A stretch of 64,000 bases of DNA from Ignavibacteriae bacterium HGW-Ignavibacteriae-1 (lineage in GTDB: Bacteria; Bacteroidota; Ignavibacteria; Kapaibacteriales; UBA2268). Shown piece by piece: positions 17,461 through 26,573 of the stretch (its first letter is position 1; every line of letters starts with the position of its first letter). Under the pieces are notes generated by a model, which was given only the letters and a program-made list of their open reading frames with translations, ran no database searches and was not told the origin of the DNA. The translations under genes and the position numbers were made by a program. Where the stretch lies: the NCBI GenBank assembly GCA_002839825.1, contig PGYU01000002.1, forward strand, positions 1 to 64,000. Direction: 5' to 3'.

Positions 17461-18200
17461 GGAATTTTGTAGGACTGCAACATCGTTCTGTCCGGAAACA
17501 TAGCCCATGAATTTATTCGTGGGATATTTAGGACAAAGACAAGCACCCCGTCTGCTGGCGCATCCACCCCTCGAGAGGGGAATTAAAGAACTGCGTTCTG
17601 TCCAAAAACATAGCCCATGAATTTATTCGTGGGAAAAGAATTTTTATGACGAGACACCCACCCCGTCTGCTTCGCATCCACCCCTCAAGAGGGGAATTTA
17701 AGAATTGATGTGTCGCACCTGCCTCGTGGTGTGTACTATATCCGTATCGGCAGCCGGACGCAAATGTTTGTGAAAGTTTGACAGATGAAGACTTCGGAAG
17801 TCTAATTTTATAAAGTATATGAATTATAATAAGCTACTCGAAGTTAATTATAAAGACTTCCGAAGTCTAACTCCAAAATCATCTTAATCAAAAAAATCAT
17901 ATAAATCATAGTTCAGACAATTACTTAATTTAAAATAGCAATTGTATTAATCCTGTCCATCCTGTAATCTTGATAATCCTGTTCAAAATGATTTGACGGT
18001 TAAAATGTATTAGCTAATCCTAATAATTTACATAACACCCCCTAACCCCCTCTTAAAAGAGGGGGGATAAGACATATTTTTTCTTTCTCCCTCTCCTTCG
18101 GAGAGGTTCGGGGTGAGGTTTCTTGGGTTTTGTCCTGAAATATGTTTACACTTTTTTCACAATCACCAAAATCACAAAAATCATAGTTCAGACAAATTCC
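17461..18200. repeat. Mosaic of small dispersed repeats
   Basis: Within this gene-free stretch I see two near-identical blocks of 'GTTCTGTCC..AACATAGCCC' followed by ATGAATTTATTCGTGGG (about 17483-17523 and 17594-17633). Each is followed by an 'ACCCCGTCTGC' plus CCCCTCnAGAGGGG hairpin (about 17547-17583 and 17660-17697). GACTTCGGAAGTC-type palindromes lie at about 17789 and 17853. A reverse copy of the 12.3-kb 'GATAATCCTGTTC' unit is at about 17970, a CCCCCTAACCCCCTCTT hairpin at 18028-18066 and an 'AAATCATAGTTCAGACAAAT' unit at about 18177. Confidence 0.75.
17701..17781 (+). pseudogene. Relic of a T9SS C-terminal sorting domain
   Basis: 26 codons plus TGA translate as RIDVSHLPRGVYYIRIGSRT then QMFVKV-stop, the exact ending of a type A T9SS sorting domain and very close to 'RIDVSHLPSGVYFVKI' of the gene at 12.7-14.3 kb. 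Immediately upstream is a dispersed repeat hairpin and no open cargo gene. This is therefore the 3' stub of a lost or disrupted cargo protein. Confidence 0.8.
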
Positions 18201-18204
18201 AACA

Positions 18205-18239
18205 CAAAAAAGCTGTCTCGGAAATGAGACAGCTTTTTG
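18205..18239 (-). terminator. Rho-independent terminator after rplS
   Basis: AAAAAGCTGTCTC and GAGACAGCTTTTT form a 13-bp stem with a 6-nt loop (GGAAAT), followed by T residues on either strand. It sits 22 bp past the rplS stop. Confidence 0.85.
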
Positions 18240-18260
18240 AAAATAATAGCTGAGAGTGCC

Positions 18261-18641
18261 TTAGCTGAGTTTTTGGCGAATCTTCTTTTCGGACATGCCG
18301 CGAAGATAGTACAATTTTGCTCTGCGGACACGACCTTTCTTTTCCAATGAAATTGATTGAATCATTGGTGAGTAGAATGGGAAAACTCTTTCGACTCCGA
18401 CACCATTCGAAATCTTTCTGATTGTGAAAGATTTGTTGATGCCGCCACTATGCATTGCGATGACGATTCCCTTGAAGTTCTGGAGACGTTCTTTTTCGCC
18501 TTCGACTACTCTAACCGCAACGGTTATCATGTCGCCTTCGCGAAACTCCGGAAACGCCGCATAGTTGTCGCCGTCTTTAGCTTTTCTGACTGATGTTGCC
18601 CTTTCTTTGGCAACGTCGTTTACATATTCTAATGCATTCAC
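18261..18641 (-). CDS. rplS: 50S ribosomal protein bL19
   Basis: 126 residues, the normal size for bL19, which bridges the subunit interface. Hallmarks are 'FREGDMITVAVRVVEGEKER', 'QNFKGIVIAMHSGGINKSFT', 'IRKISNGVGVERVFPFYSP', 'RVRRAKLYYLRGMSEKKIR'. The usual partners rpsP-rimM-trmD are not adjacent, so the gene stands alone with its own terminator. Confidence 0.97.
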   Translation of the reverse strand: MNALEYVNDVAKERATSVRKAKDGDNYAAFPEFREGDMITVAVRVVEGEKERLQNFKGIVIAMHSGGINKSFTIRKISNGVGVERVFPFYSPMIQSISLEKKGRVRRAKLYYLRGMSEKKIRQKLS

Positions 18642-18966
18642 TTTATTTCTTCTCCTGCAAAAATTTAGAGCAACAAATATACGAAAAAATTCTAAATAAG
18701 CATAAAATAATTCAAAAATTTACAAAGAAAAATCGAATTGAAGTTTTTTCACCAATTGAATAATATTGTTCAAATTCTATTTGTGGGGTCAATGACGTTT
18801 ATGTTGCTCTTGATTGTATTGCTTTTTCCGTTTATAGCCGATGCCCTGCAATCTTAGCAGCGTCGCTACTTTTATCCGTTCAAATGCAATTTACGTAATT
18901 ATACGTATTTTTTATATGACTGATTAGTCTTAAATTTGCATATATTGATTAATAGCGAAAATAGAT
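18642..18966. other. Intergenic spacer, no supported gene
   Basis: A 325-bp AT-rich stretch upstream of rplS and of the J-domain gene, presumably carrying divergent promoters. The minus strand has one 33-codon open stretch (about 18790-18890, ...VATLLRLQGIGYKRKKQY...) without a start codon. It might be a gene relic, but I cannot identify it. Confidence 0.4.
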
Positions 18967-19257
18967 TTGGTGCGGTATATAGATTATTATAAAGTGCTTG
19001 GTGTCGAGCGAAATGCTTCAGGTGATGCAATTCGCAGGGCATATATTACATTGGCTTGGAACTACCACCCTGACTTGAACTATAATTTTAATAATGCACT
19101 TGTCAAATTCACATTAATCAACGAAGCATATCGCATTTTTGAGGAACTCGACAATAGGACCAACTTTAAGATTAAACTAGAGCAGTATGATAAAATCAGA
19201 GACATTATTAGAAATCAACATAAACGCACTTCCGAAATTAAAACAAACCCACAATGA
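18967..19257 (+). CDS. Small J-domain (DnaJ-like) protein
   Basis: 95-96 residues, nearly all one J domain: 'DYYKVLGVERNASGDAIRRA', then the HPD motif in 'NYHPDLNY', then 'FTLINEAYRIFEELDNR'. The HPD loop stimulates the ATPase of an Hsp70 partner. It lacks the G/F, zinc-finger and C-terminal substrate domains, so it is a type III/C co-chaperone. The start is TTG at 18967 or GTG at 18970; no ATG is available. The stop overlaps the PAP2 gene start (ATGA), so the two are translationally coupled. Confidence 0.85.
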   Translation: MVRYIDYYKVLGVERNASGDAIRRAYITLAWNYHPDLNYNFNNALVKFTLINEAYRIFEELDNRTNFKIKLEQYDKIRDIIRNQHKRTSEIKTNPQ

Positions 19258-19934
19258 AAAATCTTTATTTGACTATTTCCGAAACTGTAAGTGAAAACGC
19301 TCCCTTTTTCATTTTATATACTTTATTTCTCGCCATAGGAGCATCTTGGCTGATTATCTACGACAAAGGTCAATGTGTATTGATGATAAATTCTTATCAT
19401 AACTTCGTGTACGACAAAATATTCATCTTTTTTACCGAAGCAGGGGACGGAAAGTACTTTGCAATTGTTCTGCTGATAGCCGGCGTAATTGGCTTAAGGT
19501 ACATGTTCTTCGGGTTGGCAGCATATTTGACCGCAGGAATTATAGTTCGAATTTTCAAAGCTCTGATTGATTCGCCACGTCCAAAAGGATTTTTCGATGG
19601 AGTGACAGAATTGTCATTTGTACCCGGAATAGATGTTCATTCTTGGAATAGTATGCCTTCGGGACATACTACAACGGGATTTGTAATATTTTTATTCTTT
19701 GCGGTATTAATCAAAGACAAACGTTGGTCCGCTATTATGTTTGTTTTCGCACTAATGGTGGGCATTTCACGAGTTTATTTAGTTCAACATTTTTTTGTTG
19801 ACGTTTATTTCGGCTCCATTATAGGCGTACTCACTACACTCTTGATGTACAGCATATTTTTCAAGAATCCTACACTACAAGATTCTAAATTCTTAAATTA
19901 CTCAATATTTAATAAATATTTCTTAAAAGAATAA
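19254..19934 (+). CDS. PAP2-family membrane phosphatase
   Basis: 226 residues with about five to six transmembrane helices. The three PAP2 signature blocks are present: 'KALIDSPRPKG' (KxxxxxxRP type), 'SMPSGHTTTG' (PSGH) and 'SRVYLVQHFFVDVYFG' (SRxxxxxHxxxD). These residues form the catalytic site, facing the periplasm, that dephosphorylates lipid phosphates such as phosphatidic acid, PGP or undecaprenyl pyrophosphate. The substrate cannot be told from sequence. Coupled by 4-bp overlap to the J-domain gene. Confidence 0.9.
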   Translation: MKNLYLTISETVSENAPFFILYTLFLAIGASWLIIYDKGQCVLMINSYHNFVYDKIFIFFTEAGDGKYFAIVLLIAGVIGLRYMFFGLAAYLTAGIIVRIFKALIDSPRPKGFFDGVTELSFVPGIDVHSWNSMPSGHTTTGFVIFLFFAVLIKDKRWSAIMFVFALMVGISRVYLVQHFFVDVYFGSIIGVLTTLLMYSIFFKNPTLQDSKFLNYSIFNKYFLKE

Positions 19935-20160
19935 TTATTCAATCTGGCTCAATTCTTCTACTTTTTGACTTGCTGATTCAATTTGCGGATTCAGGCGATA
20001 TGCCTATTCGTACATGGTCAGCGCTGCTTCAGTTTCACCAACACTCTCGAAGCACTTTGCGGTTCAGCTTATCCGGCAAAACTTCAGATAAAAGCCCTTT
20101 TGCCGACATTCTTGAAAAGCCATGCGGAATATCTAACAAGTGCCATAAGCCATGAAATCT
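19935..20160 (-). pseudogene. Relic of a TPR-repeat protein
   Basis: On the minus strand the last about 40 codons read ...CFESVGETEAALTMYE-stop-AYRLNPQIESA...SQKVEELSQIE-stop. This is the canonical end of a tetratricopeptide-repeat protein interrupted by an in-frame TAG. Further upstream the frame breaks up. It is convergent with PAP2 and lies right before mnmE. A small decayed gene is the best explanation of this 293-bp gap. Confidence 0.6.
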
Positions 20161-20227
20161 TAATCATATACGTTTTAGCATTTTCAAAAAGTAATTACTC
20201 TATAATTTTATTATCATAAAGCATAAA

Positions 20228-21565
20228 TTGAGAACAATAGCAGCAATCGCAACACCGCCGGGGATTTCCGGACTTGCCGTCGTGAGAATTTCTGGCGACG
20301 ATGCTATTGATATTATCAGCAAATGTTTTCGCGATAAATCAAAGCTTGAAAATATCCAAAGTCATACCATTATATATGGTAAAATTTACGAAAATGATAG
20401 AATGGTGGACACCGTCACTTTATCCTATTTCAAGGCTCCAAATTCATACACCGGTGAAAATGTTATAGAAATCGCTTGTCATGGCGGATTGATAATTGTA
20501 AACGAAATTCTTGATTTGCTCTACAATTTAGGAGCTATTCCGGCTCAACCCGGCGAATTTACTAAGCGTGCTTTTTTGAATGGTAAGCTTGATTTGGCGC
20601 AAGTCGAAGCAGTTGCCGATATTATTCATGCTGTTTCTGTGCCCGGAACGCGAACAGCTGCACGACAATTGAAGGGCGATTTCACGTCACGACTTCAAAA
20701 GCTGAGGCTGCAATTATTGGATATTTCAGGTTTGCTCGAATTGGAATTAGATTTTGCCGAAGAAGGCGTCGCATTCGTTGAACGCAACAAGATTATCGAG
20801 TTGATTGATTCGACAATAGAATTTTGCCGAGATTTGTATAATTCATACCGCGCAAGCGAAGTGCTACGTTCCGGATTCAAAGTAGCGATTGCCGGTTTCC
20901 CGAATTCGGGAAAATCAACTCTCTTCAACTCGATTCTGGGTCGTCGTCGTGCAATAGTTAGCGAAATTGCCGGAACAACTCGCGATTATATCGAAGAATC
21001 CTTATTCATTGACGGTTTGAAAATCATTTTTACAGATACAGCGGGTTTGCGAGAAACGGAAGATGTAATTGAAATTGAAGGCATCAGATTGGTGAACGAA
21101 ATTTTAGAAAATGCCGATATGATTCTTGTGATAAATGATTTGACATATGGCGAAAATCATTCAGAAAATTTGGTAAAGGAAATTTCAGAGAAATATCCGA
21201 GCAATGAAATATTGCTTTTGCAAAACAAAGTTGATTTGGCAAATATTCAGCCAAATTCAGGATTAGCTATTTCAGCAGAACTAGGCACAGGAATAGATTT
21301 ACTAAAACGAGTAATTTCCGAGAAAGCTTCAAAAAGTATAGAACGCATTTCGGATATATTAATAAATAGACGCCATTACGATTTGCTAATCGAAGCCGAA
21401 CGAAGTCTGAATGATGCAAGAAACGGCTTGGAGAACGGAATGGAAAATGAACTTATTGCAATTGATTTGCGCAAAGCAACTAAAATATTAGGTGAATTGA
21501 CAGGTGAATCTTGGAACGAGGAAGTCTTAGACAGAATTTTTTCTTCATTTTGCATCGGCAAATAA
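20228..21565 (+). CDS. mnmE: tRNA modification GTPase MnmE
   Basis: 445 residues. With MnmG it installs cmnm5 at U34 of certain tRNAs. The N-terminal folate-binding domain starts 'RTIAAIATPPGISGLAVVRI'. The G domain shows P-loop 'GFPNSGKST' at about 223, the switch 'GTTRDYIEE' and 'DTAGLRE'. The C-terminus ends with the catalytic Cys motif 'FCIGK'. The start is TTG at 20228: no in-frame ATG lies upstream and the N-terminus aligns with the family right at this codon. The stop abuts a parS-like site and mnmG follows 53 bp on. Confidence 0.96.
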   Translation: MRTIAAIATPPGISGLAVVRISGDDAIDIISKCFRDKSKLENIQSHTIIYGKIYENDRMVDTVTLSYFKAPNSYTGENVIEIACHGGLIIVNEILDLLYNLGAIPAQPGEFTKRAFLNGKLDLAQVEAVADIIHAVSVPGTRTAARQLKGDFTSRLQKLRLQLLDISGLLELELDFAEEGVAFVERNKIIELIDSTIEFCRDLYNSYRASEVLRSGFKVAIAGFPNSGKSTLFNSILGRRRAIVSEIAGTTRDYIEESLFIDGLKIIFTDTAGLRETEDVIEIEGIRLVNEILENADMILVINDLTYGENHSENLVKEISEKYPSNEILLLQNKVDLANIQPNSGLAISAELGTGIDLLKRVISEKASKSIERISDILINRRHYDLLIEAERSLNDARNGLENGMENELIAIDLRKATKILGELTGESWNEEVLDRIFSSFCIGK

Positions 21566-21581
21566 TGTTTCACGTGAAACT
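21566..21581. promoter_or_regulatory. parS-like centromere site (15/16)
   Basis: TGTTTCACGTGAAACT differs from the consensus ParB-binding palindrome TGTTTCACGTGAAACA only in the last base. It begins on the base after the mnmE stop. The consensus is widely conserved across bacteria and typically lies near oriC. Confidence 0.8.
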
Positions 21582-21618
21582 TTTCAATGCTGACATATAA
21601 ATAACGTCTCTATAATTT

Positions 21619-23484
21619 ATGCATAATAATAAATTTGATATAATAGTCATCGGTGCAGGACACGCAGGCATTGAAGCCTCAGTGGTCGCTGCTCGTATGG
21701 GTATGAACGTTGCCTTATTGACAATGGATTTGGATACAATGGGTCGCCCATCGTGCAATCCAAGCATTGGCGGCTCGGCAAAGGGTCATCTTGTTAAAGA
21801 GATAGATGCTCTTGGCGGCGTCATGGGTGGTCTGGCGGATAAAGGCGGCATTCATTTCAAGATGTTGAATCGCTCCAAGGGTCCCGCAGTTTGGTCGCCG
21901 CGTTGCCAAATTGACAAAGATTTGTACCCAAAATATGTGCGTTCACTTCTATCAAATGAAAATAATTTGCACCTGATAAAAGGAACAGCAAACGAAGTTT
22001 TGATTGAGCATGACAAAGTTAGCGGAATCATCACAGATAATAATGAGACGATTTATGCCAAAGCTGTAATTTTGTGTGCCGGAACTTTTTTGAACGGGTT
22101 GCTATACACAGGCAAAGAAATTACTGCAGGTGGCAGAGTGGGCGAGAAGCCATCGCACAAGATTTCGGACTTGCTCACTTCATATGGCTTGGTACGTGGC
22201 AGACTAAAAACAGGAACTCCGCCGAGAATCGCCAAAGAATCTATAGATTTTTCAAAAGTTGAAATTGAAAGCGGCGACGATGAGCCGAAAGCATTTTCAT
22301 TCCGTAGCGCTAACGTTAAAAATAGATTAGTTTGTTACGGTACGGAAACAAATCTCGCAACTCATGAAATTCTGCGAACAGGTTTTGAAGATTCGCCAAT
22401 GTTTACCGGACGAATCAAAGGGGCAGGTCCAAGATATTGCCCTTCAATTGAAGATAAAATTAATCGCTTTTCCGAACGCGATTCTCATAAAATATTGCTC
22501 GAACCCGAAGGTTTGAACACAAATTCAATTTATGTAAACGGTTATTCAACATCTTTACCGCAAGATATTCAGCTCAAGGGCTTGCATACAATTCCGGGAT
22601 TGGAAAAGGCAGTCATGACAAAAGCGGGTTATGCAGTTGAGTATGATTTCTTTTTCCCGTATCAGTTGCGTTTCACAATGGAAACTAAAGCAATCGCGGG
22701 ATTATATTTTGCCGGGCAAATCAACGGAACTTCGGGTTATGAAGAAGCTGCCGCACAAGGCCTGATAGCCGGAATAAATGCTGCATTGAAAATTCGCGAA
22801 GAGGAACCTTTCACTTTGCGACGCTCGGAAGCATACATTGGCGTTCTGATTGACGATTTGGTCAACAAAAGCACCGAAGAACCTTATCGAATTTTCACTT
22901 CTTTAGCTGAGTACAGACTTTTGCTACGTCAAGATAATGCAGATTTGCGTTTGTCGCATCACGGACATCGCCTCGGATTAATCAGTGATATGGAATTTGA
23001 ACAAATTTCGCAAAAGACACGCTTAATTAATGATGGCTTTGAAAAGACAAAATCAATCAAACTCAAGCCTGAAATTATTAATGAATATTTGAATACAATC
23101 GGCGAAACGAATGTTGATATTACAACAGATTTGTATAATCTCACAAAACGCAGCAATGTTCGTTTGCATGATTTGCTTAAACTCAGTGTAAATGGTGACC
23201 CGTTCGTCCGAACTCTTGTTCATAATGAAGATATTACCGAGCAAATCCAAATTAACATCAAATATGAAGGTTATATTGCACGGCAATTGAAGGACATCAC
23301 ATACTTCTTGGATAACGAATCCAAAGTGATACCTGATTGGTTTGATTATAGCAGCATTTCATCACTATCAAACGAAGCACGTGAAAAGCTCATTCGAATT
23401 CGCCCTGCATCTTTGGGACAAGCCTCTCGTATATCCGGCGTTTCGGCTTCTGATGTATCAATTTTATCACTATTTTTAAAGTAA
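21619..23484 (+). CDS. mnmG: tRNA uridine-5-carboxymethylaminomethyl modification enzyme MnmG
   Basis: 621 residues, the FAD-dependent partner of MnmE. The FAD-binding '[20 protein letters not shown]' is at the N-terminus. '[20 protein letters not shown]', '[18 protein letters not shown]' (substrate/Cys region), '[18 protein letters not shown]' and the C-terminal helical MnmE-binding domain ending '[20 protein letters not shown]' all follow the family. Length and motifs are complete. It is bracketed by two parS-like sites. Confidence 0.97.
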   Translation: MHNNKFDIIVIGAGHAGIEASVVAARMGMNVALLTMDLDTMGRPSCNPSIGGSAKGHLVKEIDALGGVMGGLADKGGIHFKMLNRSKGPAVWSPRCQIDKDLYPKYVRSLLSNENNLHLIKGTANEVLIEHDKVSGIITDNNETIYAKAVILCAGTFLNGLLYTGKEITAGGRVGEKPSHKISDLLTSYGLVRGRLKTGTPPRIAKESIDFSKVEIESGDDEPKAFSFRSANVKNRLVCYGTETNLATHEILRTGFEDSPMFTGRIKGAGPRYCPSIEDKINRFSERDSHKILLEPEGLNTNSIYVNGYSTSLPQDIQLKGLHTIPGLEKAVMTKAGYAVEYDFFFPYQLRFTMETKAIAGLYFAGQINGTSGYEEAAAQGLIAGINAALKIREEEPFTLRRSEAYIGVLIDDLVNKSTEEPYRIFTSLAEYRLLLRQDNADLRLSHHGHRLGLISDMEFEQISQKTRLINDGFEKTKSIKLKPEIINEYLNTIGETNVDITTDLYNLTKRSNVRLHDLLKLSVNGDPFVRTLVHNEDITEQIQINIKYEGYIARQLKDITYFLDNESKVIPDWFDYSSISSLSNEAREKLIRIRPASLGQASRISGVSASDVSILSLFLK

Positions 23485-23486
23485 TT

Positions 23487-23502
23487 TGTTTCACGTGAAA
23501 CA
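23487..23502. promoter_or_regulatory. parS centromere site (16/16)
   Basis: TGTTTCACGTGAAACA is an exact match to the consensus ParB-binding site. It lies 2 bp after the mnmG stop and 9 bp before the next gene. Together with the site at 21566 it flanks mnmG. ParB would load here to organise the origin region and recruit SMC, whose gene is in this window. Confidence 0.9.
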
Positions 23503-23511
23503 TTTTTTGAA

Positions 23512-24399
23512 ATGAATAAAATAGCAATTATAAACGGTAATAACATTCTTGGTCACTTTTTGCGTCGCTTTCTGACCAATCATACTTCATATTCATTTGT
23601 CAATATTAATGATTCCGAGCAGATTTTTACCGACGATACAGAATCATACGAATATAATGTAAATGATTTGAAATCTCTCCGAAAATTGATAAGCACAATC
23701 AAGCCTTCGCATATTGTCGCATTGAACGATTTCAATTCGGCCGACGAGGAAAAACAAAAATTAGAGATTTGGAATAAAAATGTGCTTGTTGTTGAGCATC
23801 TTGCCAAAGCAGCCGCGATAAACGATTGCCATTTGATGCTAATTTCGAATGAATCATTGTTCGATGGCGAGTCAGGACCCTACAAAGAAGATGACAAGCC
23901 CAACCCTTTGAATTACTACGGGAAATCCAGACATGCCGCAGAAAATGTAGTGCTCACTACGGTTACTGATTTTTCGATTGTGCGTGTTCCCATGGTATTT
24001 GGCTATTTGCCCGATGTGCCGAATATGGTAGAAAAGATTCTCGAAAACGAACATTTATCGCTCCGTGACGATTATTTGACCAATCCTATTTATGCAGAAG
24101 ACGCCGCTTTGGCGATTTATAAAATTATCACTAAGCAACGAAAAGGCTTGTATTGCTTGGGTGGACCTGATTATTTGACTCCCTACGAATGGGGTTTGAA
24201 ACTAAATCAGTATCTTTGTAATTCGAGCGGGAACATTTCGCCCTCTTATGTGTCTATAAGTAAAGAGAAAGAACAAAAATTAAAATTCGGCTTCGTAAGT
24301 TTGAAAGCTGAAACAGATTTGAATATAAAATTCATGGCTTTAAGCTCGGCTTATTCTGCCATAAGGTTTCTCATTGATAAACGTAAATATGATATTTGA
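23512..24399 (+). CDS. RmlD-like NAD(P)-dependent sugar reductase/epimerase
   Basis: 295 residues, atypical short-chain dehydrogenase of the dTDP-4-dehydrorhamnose reductase type. The N-terminal nucleotide-binding loop is degenerate ('IINGNNILGHFLRRFL' instead of GxxGxxG). 'LKSLRKLISTIKPSHIVALN', 'LMLISNESLFDGESGPYKED' and the catalytic Tyr-x-x-x-Lys in 'NPLNYYGKSRHAAENVV' are as in RmlD. No rmlABC genes are adjacent. It heads a run of envelope-sugar genes and may act on a nucleotide sugar, but the loose NAD loop leaves some doubt about activity. Confidence 0.75.
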   Translation: MNKIAIINGNNILGHFLRRFLTNHTSYSFVNINDSEQIFTDDTESYEYNVNDLKSLRKLISTIKPSHIVALNDFNSADEEKQKLEIWNKNVLVVEHLAKAAAINDCHLMLISNESLFDGESGPYKEDDKPNPLNYYGKSRHAAENVVLTTVTDFSIVRVPMVFGYLPDVPNMVEKILENEHLSLRDDYLTNPIYAEDAALAIYKIITKQRKGLYCLGGPDYLTPYEWGLKLNQYLCNSSGNISPSYVSISKEKEQKLKFGFVSLKAETDLNIKFMALSSAYSAIRFLIDKRKYDI

Positions 24400-24408
24400 G
24401 GAGTTACA

Positions 24409-25107
24409 ATGAAAGCGACGCCTGAATTCGACAGGTTCAACCCGGAAATAGCTAACTTTTTTGCTGAACTTAGCAAAAACAATTCTAAGGAATGGTTTGA
24501 TGCTAATCGCAAATTTTACGAAAAGGAAATAAAAGATAATTCGAAACTCTTCATTGGTGAAATGGGGAAACGTTTGTCGGGCAATAAGCAACGGTATATT
24601 TCCGACCCGAAAATTTCGATGTTTCGGATTAATCGCGACATCAGATTCAGCAAAAACAAAGACCCTTACAAAACTAATCTCGGCTTTTGGTTCCCGTACG
24701 GAGATGATGTATTGAGCTTTGCAAAGAAGCCGCTTCCGGGCATATATTTCCATTTCTCAAACGAGGAATCTTTCATAGCTTGTGGAATCCATACGCCCGA
24801 AAGTGCAGATTTGAAGAAAATCCGTGCTGCATTGGCAAACGATTTTGAACACTTTGAATCTATCACCGAAAACAAGAAATTCAAAGCCGCTTTCCCGAAA
24901 GAAATGACTTCAGGAACCTTAACTCGCGTGCAAGGATATTCCAACGACCATCCGGCATTCAAATATATCGCCAGAAAAGACCATACATTTTTCATTGATA
25001 CACCAATTGATACCTTGTTCTCACCCGAATTACCTGATATTTTAGTTGAAAAAGCTAAAATTAGCGATGAATTACACAACTTTTTATATACTGCAATTAC
25101 GGACTAA
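24409..25107 (+). CDS. DUF2461 family protein
   Basis: 232 residues, cytosolic. The opening 'FFAELSKNNSKEWFDANRKF' and 'DPKISMFRINRDIRFSKNKD' plus 'PYKTNLGFWF' are the conserved blocks of DUF2461 (TIGR02453), a family of unknown function common in bacteria and fungi. The start ATG 24409 has GGAG about 8 bp upstream. It sits 9 bp after the RmlD-like gene and 6 bp before the heptose kinase gene, so it is probably part of the same transcript. Confidence 0.88.
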   Translation: MKATPEFDRFNPEIANFFAELSKNNSKEWFDANRKFYEKEIKDNSKLFIGEMGKRLSGNKQRYISDPKISMFRINRDIRFSKNKDPYKTNLGFWFPYGDDVLSFAKKPLPGIYFHFSNEESFIACGIHTPESADLKKIRAALANDFEHFESITENKKFKAAFPKEMTSGTLTRVQGYSNDHPAFKYIARKDHTFFIDTPIDTLFSPELPDILVEKAKISDELHNFLYTAITD

Positions 25108-25113
25108 TTTATA

Positions 25114-26100
25114 ATGAAGCACATTGATAAAAACAGAACTGCAACAATATTAGACAATGCACAAGGCAAAATTGTCGCCGTAATTGGCGATGTTATGCTC
25201 GACAGATATTTTTGGGGTAGCGTGAACAGGATTTCACCCGAAGCCCCCGTACCGGTAATTGATGTCGAATCCGAAACTTTTCACCTGGGAGGTGCAGCAA
25301 ACGTAGCGAAAAATCTCCGTTCTCTCGGACTCGAACCATTGCTATGTGGCATCATTGGGGATGATAATTCAGGAGCAATGTTCAGACAAATCGCCGAATC
25401 ATCAGGAATCAATACAACGGGATTATTTGTAGATTCGGGTCGCCCGACAACTGTGAAAACTCGTATAATTGGCAATAATCAACAGATTGCACGAATTGAC
25501 CGCGAAGTCAGGACGCCATTATCGAATATCGGGCTTGAACTTATAAAAAATAGCTTGAGCAATCAAAAGAATCTCGCAGGTGTGATATTGGAAGATTACA
25601 ACAAAGGGACTTTGACTACAGAATTGATTGAAGATATTATCACGTTTTGCAATGACAAAGATATTCCGGTCTTTGTTGACCCCAAAAGCGATAATTTCTT
25701 TGCATATAAAAAAGTAACTTGCTTCAAACCAAATCGTAAAGAAGCCCAACAAGCATTAGGTTATGAATTTGATACTATTGAAAATATTAAAAGTGCCGGC
25801 ACAAAATTGCTTGAACTTTTACATTGCGATAGTGTGCTAATCACGCTCGGCTCCGCTGGTATGATGCTATTCGAATCTGATGGGACAATATCATCAGTTC
25901 CGACTAAAGCGAGACATATCTCCGATGTTTCCGGTGCAGGCGATACGGCAATTGCTGTGATAGCGGCAACGTTCGCCGGTGGAGCAGATATTAAAGAAGC
26001 CGCAACGCTTTCAAACAATGCTGCCGGATTGGTTTGCGAAAAACCAGGCATAGTAACAATTACAAAAGAAGAACTCATCGAATCCATCGGGAGCTTATAG
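25114..26100 (+). CDS. hldA: D-glycero-beta-D-manno-heptose-7-phosphate kinase (RfaE domain I)
   Basis: 328 residues, PfkB/ribokinase fold. It phosphorylates heptose 7-phosphate to the 1,7-bisphosphate for ADP-heptose, a building block of LPS inner core. The features are '[20 protein letters not shown]', '[14 protein letters not shown]', and the anion-hole/catalytic-base motif '[10 protein letters not shown]' near 275. E. coli fuses this to the adenylyltransferase (HldE), but here the two activities are separate adjacent genes, as in many other bacteria. The stop is 2 bp before the partner. Confidence 0.92.
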   Translation: MKHIDKNRTATILDNAQGKIVAVIGDVMLDRYFWGSVNRISPEAPVPVIDVESETFHLGGAANVAKNLRSLGLEPLLCGIIGDDNSGAMFRQIAESSGINTTGLFVDSGRPTTVKTRIIGNNQQIARIDREVRTPLSNIGLELIKNSLSNQKNLAGVILEDYNKGTLTTELIEDIITFCNDKDIPVFVDPKSDNFFAYKKVTCFKPNRKEAQQALGYEFDTIENIKSAGTKLLELLHCDSVLITLGSAGMMLFESDGTISSVPTKARHISDVSGAGDTAIAVIAATFAGGADIKEAATLSNNAAGLVCEKPGIVTITKEELIESIGSL

Positions 26101-26102
26101 AT

Positions 26103-26573
26103 ATGTTGTATGAAAGTGAAGATTTGGCAAAAATATTGCAGGAAAAGTCGGAGCAAGGCAAAAAAATCGTCTTCACAAACGGTTGCTTCGATATACTCCA
26201 TGCCGGACATGTTAAGTATCTCGAGCAATCTAAGAAATTGGGCGACGTGCTTGTTATCGGGCTAAATAGCGACGATTCGGTCAGAAGATTGAAAGGAGAT
26301 TCTCGCCCTGTGAATAATCAGATGGATAGAGCAATAGTTCTCTCGGCACTAAGAGCAGTTGACTACGTCTGCTTTTTCGACGAAGATACTCCATTAGAGC
26401 TAATTATGCAACTGAAACCGGATATCATTACAAAGGGTGGAGATTATACAGTCACAGATGTAGTCGGTGGCGAATTTGTAATCAACAATGGGGGCGAGGT
26501 AGTAATTATCGAGCTTGTCGAGGGGAAATCAACAACCAGCACAATTCAACGACTTAATGCTACAAAACAATGA
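26103..26573 (+). CDS. hldC: D-glycero-beta-D-manno-heptose 1-phosphate adenylyltransferase (RfaE domain II)
   Basis: From ATG 26103 the protein is 156 residues, the usual length. The nucleotidyltransferase motif HAGH lies in '[20 protein letters not shown]' and the second motif 'TSTIQRL' near the end. It converts heptose 1-phosphate plus ATP to ADP-heptose. An open frame extends upstream into the kinase gene, but that part is out of register with the family. It overlaps the next gene by 4 bp. Confidence 0.93.
   Translation: MLYESEDLAKILQEKSEQGKKIVFTNGCFDILHAGHVKYLEQSKKLGDVLVIGLNSDDSVRRLKGDSRPVNNQMDRAIVLSALRAVDYVCFFDEDTPLELIMQLKPDIITKGGDYTVTDVVGGEFVINNGGEVVIIELVEGKSTTSTIQRLNATKQ

Noticed and set aside
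18790-18890. Possible small gene or relic on the minus strand
   Set aside because: 33 open codons with no start codon and no recognisable family; too little to call.
19970-20219. Two small plus-strand ORFs between PAP2 and mnmE
   Set aside because: They run antisense to the TPR relic and show no family features.
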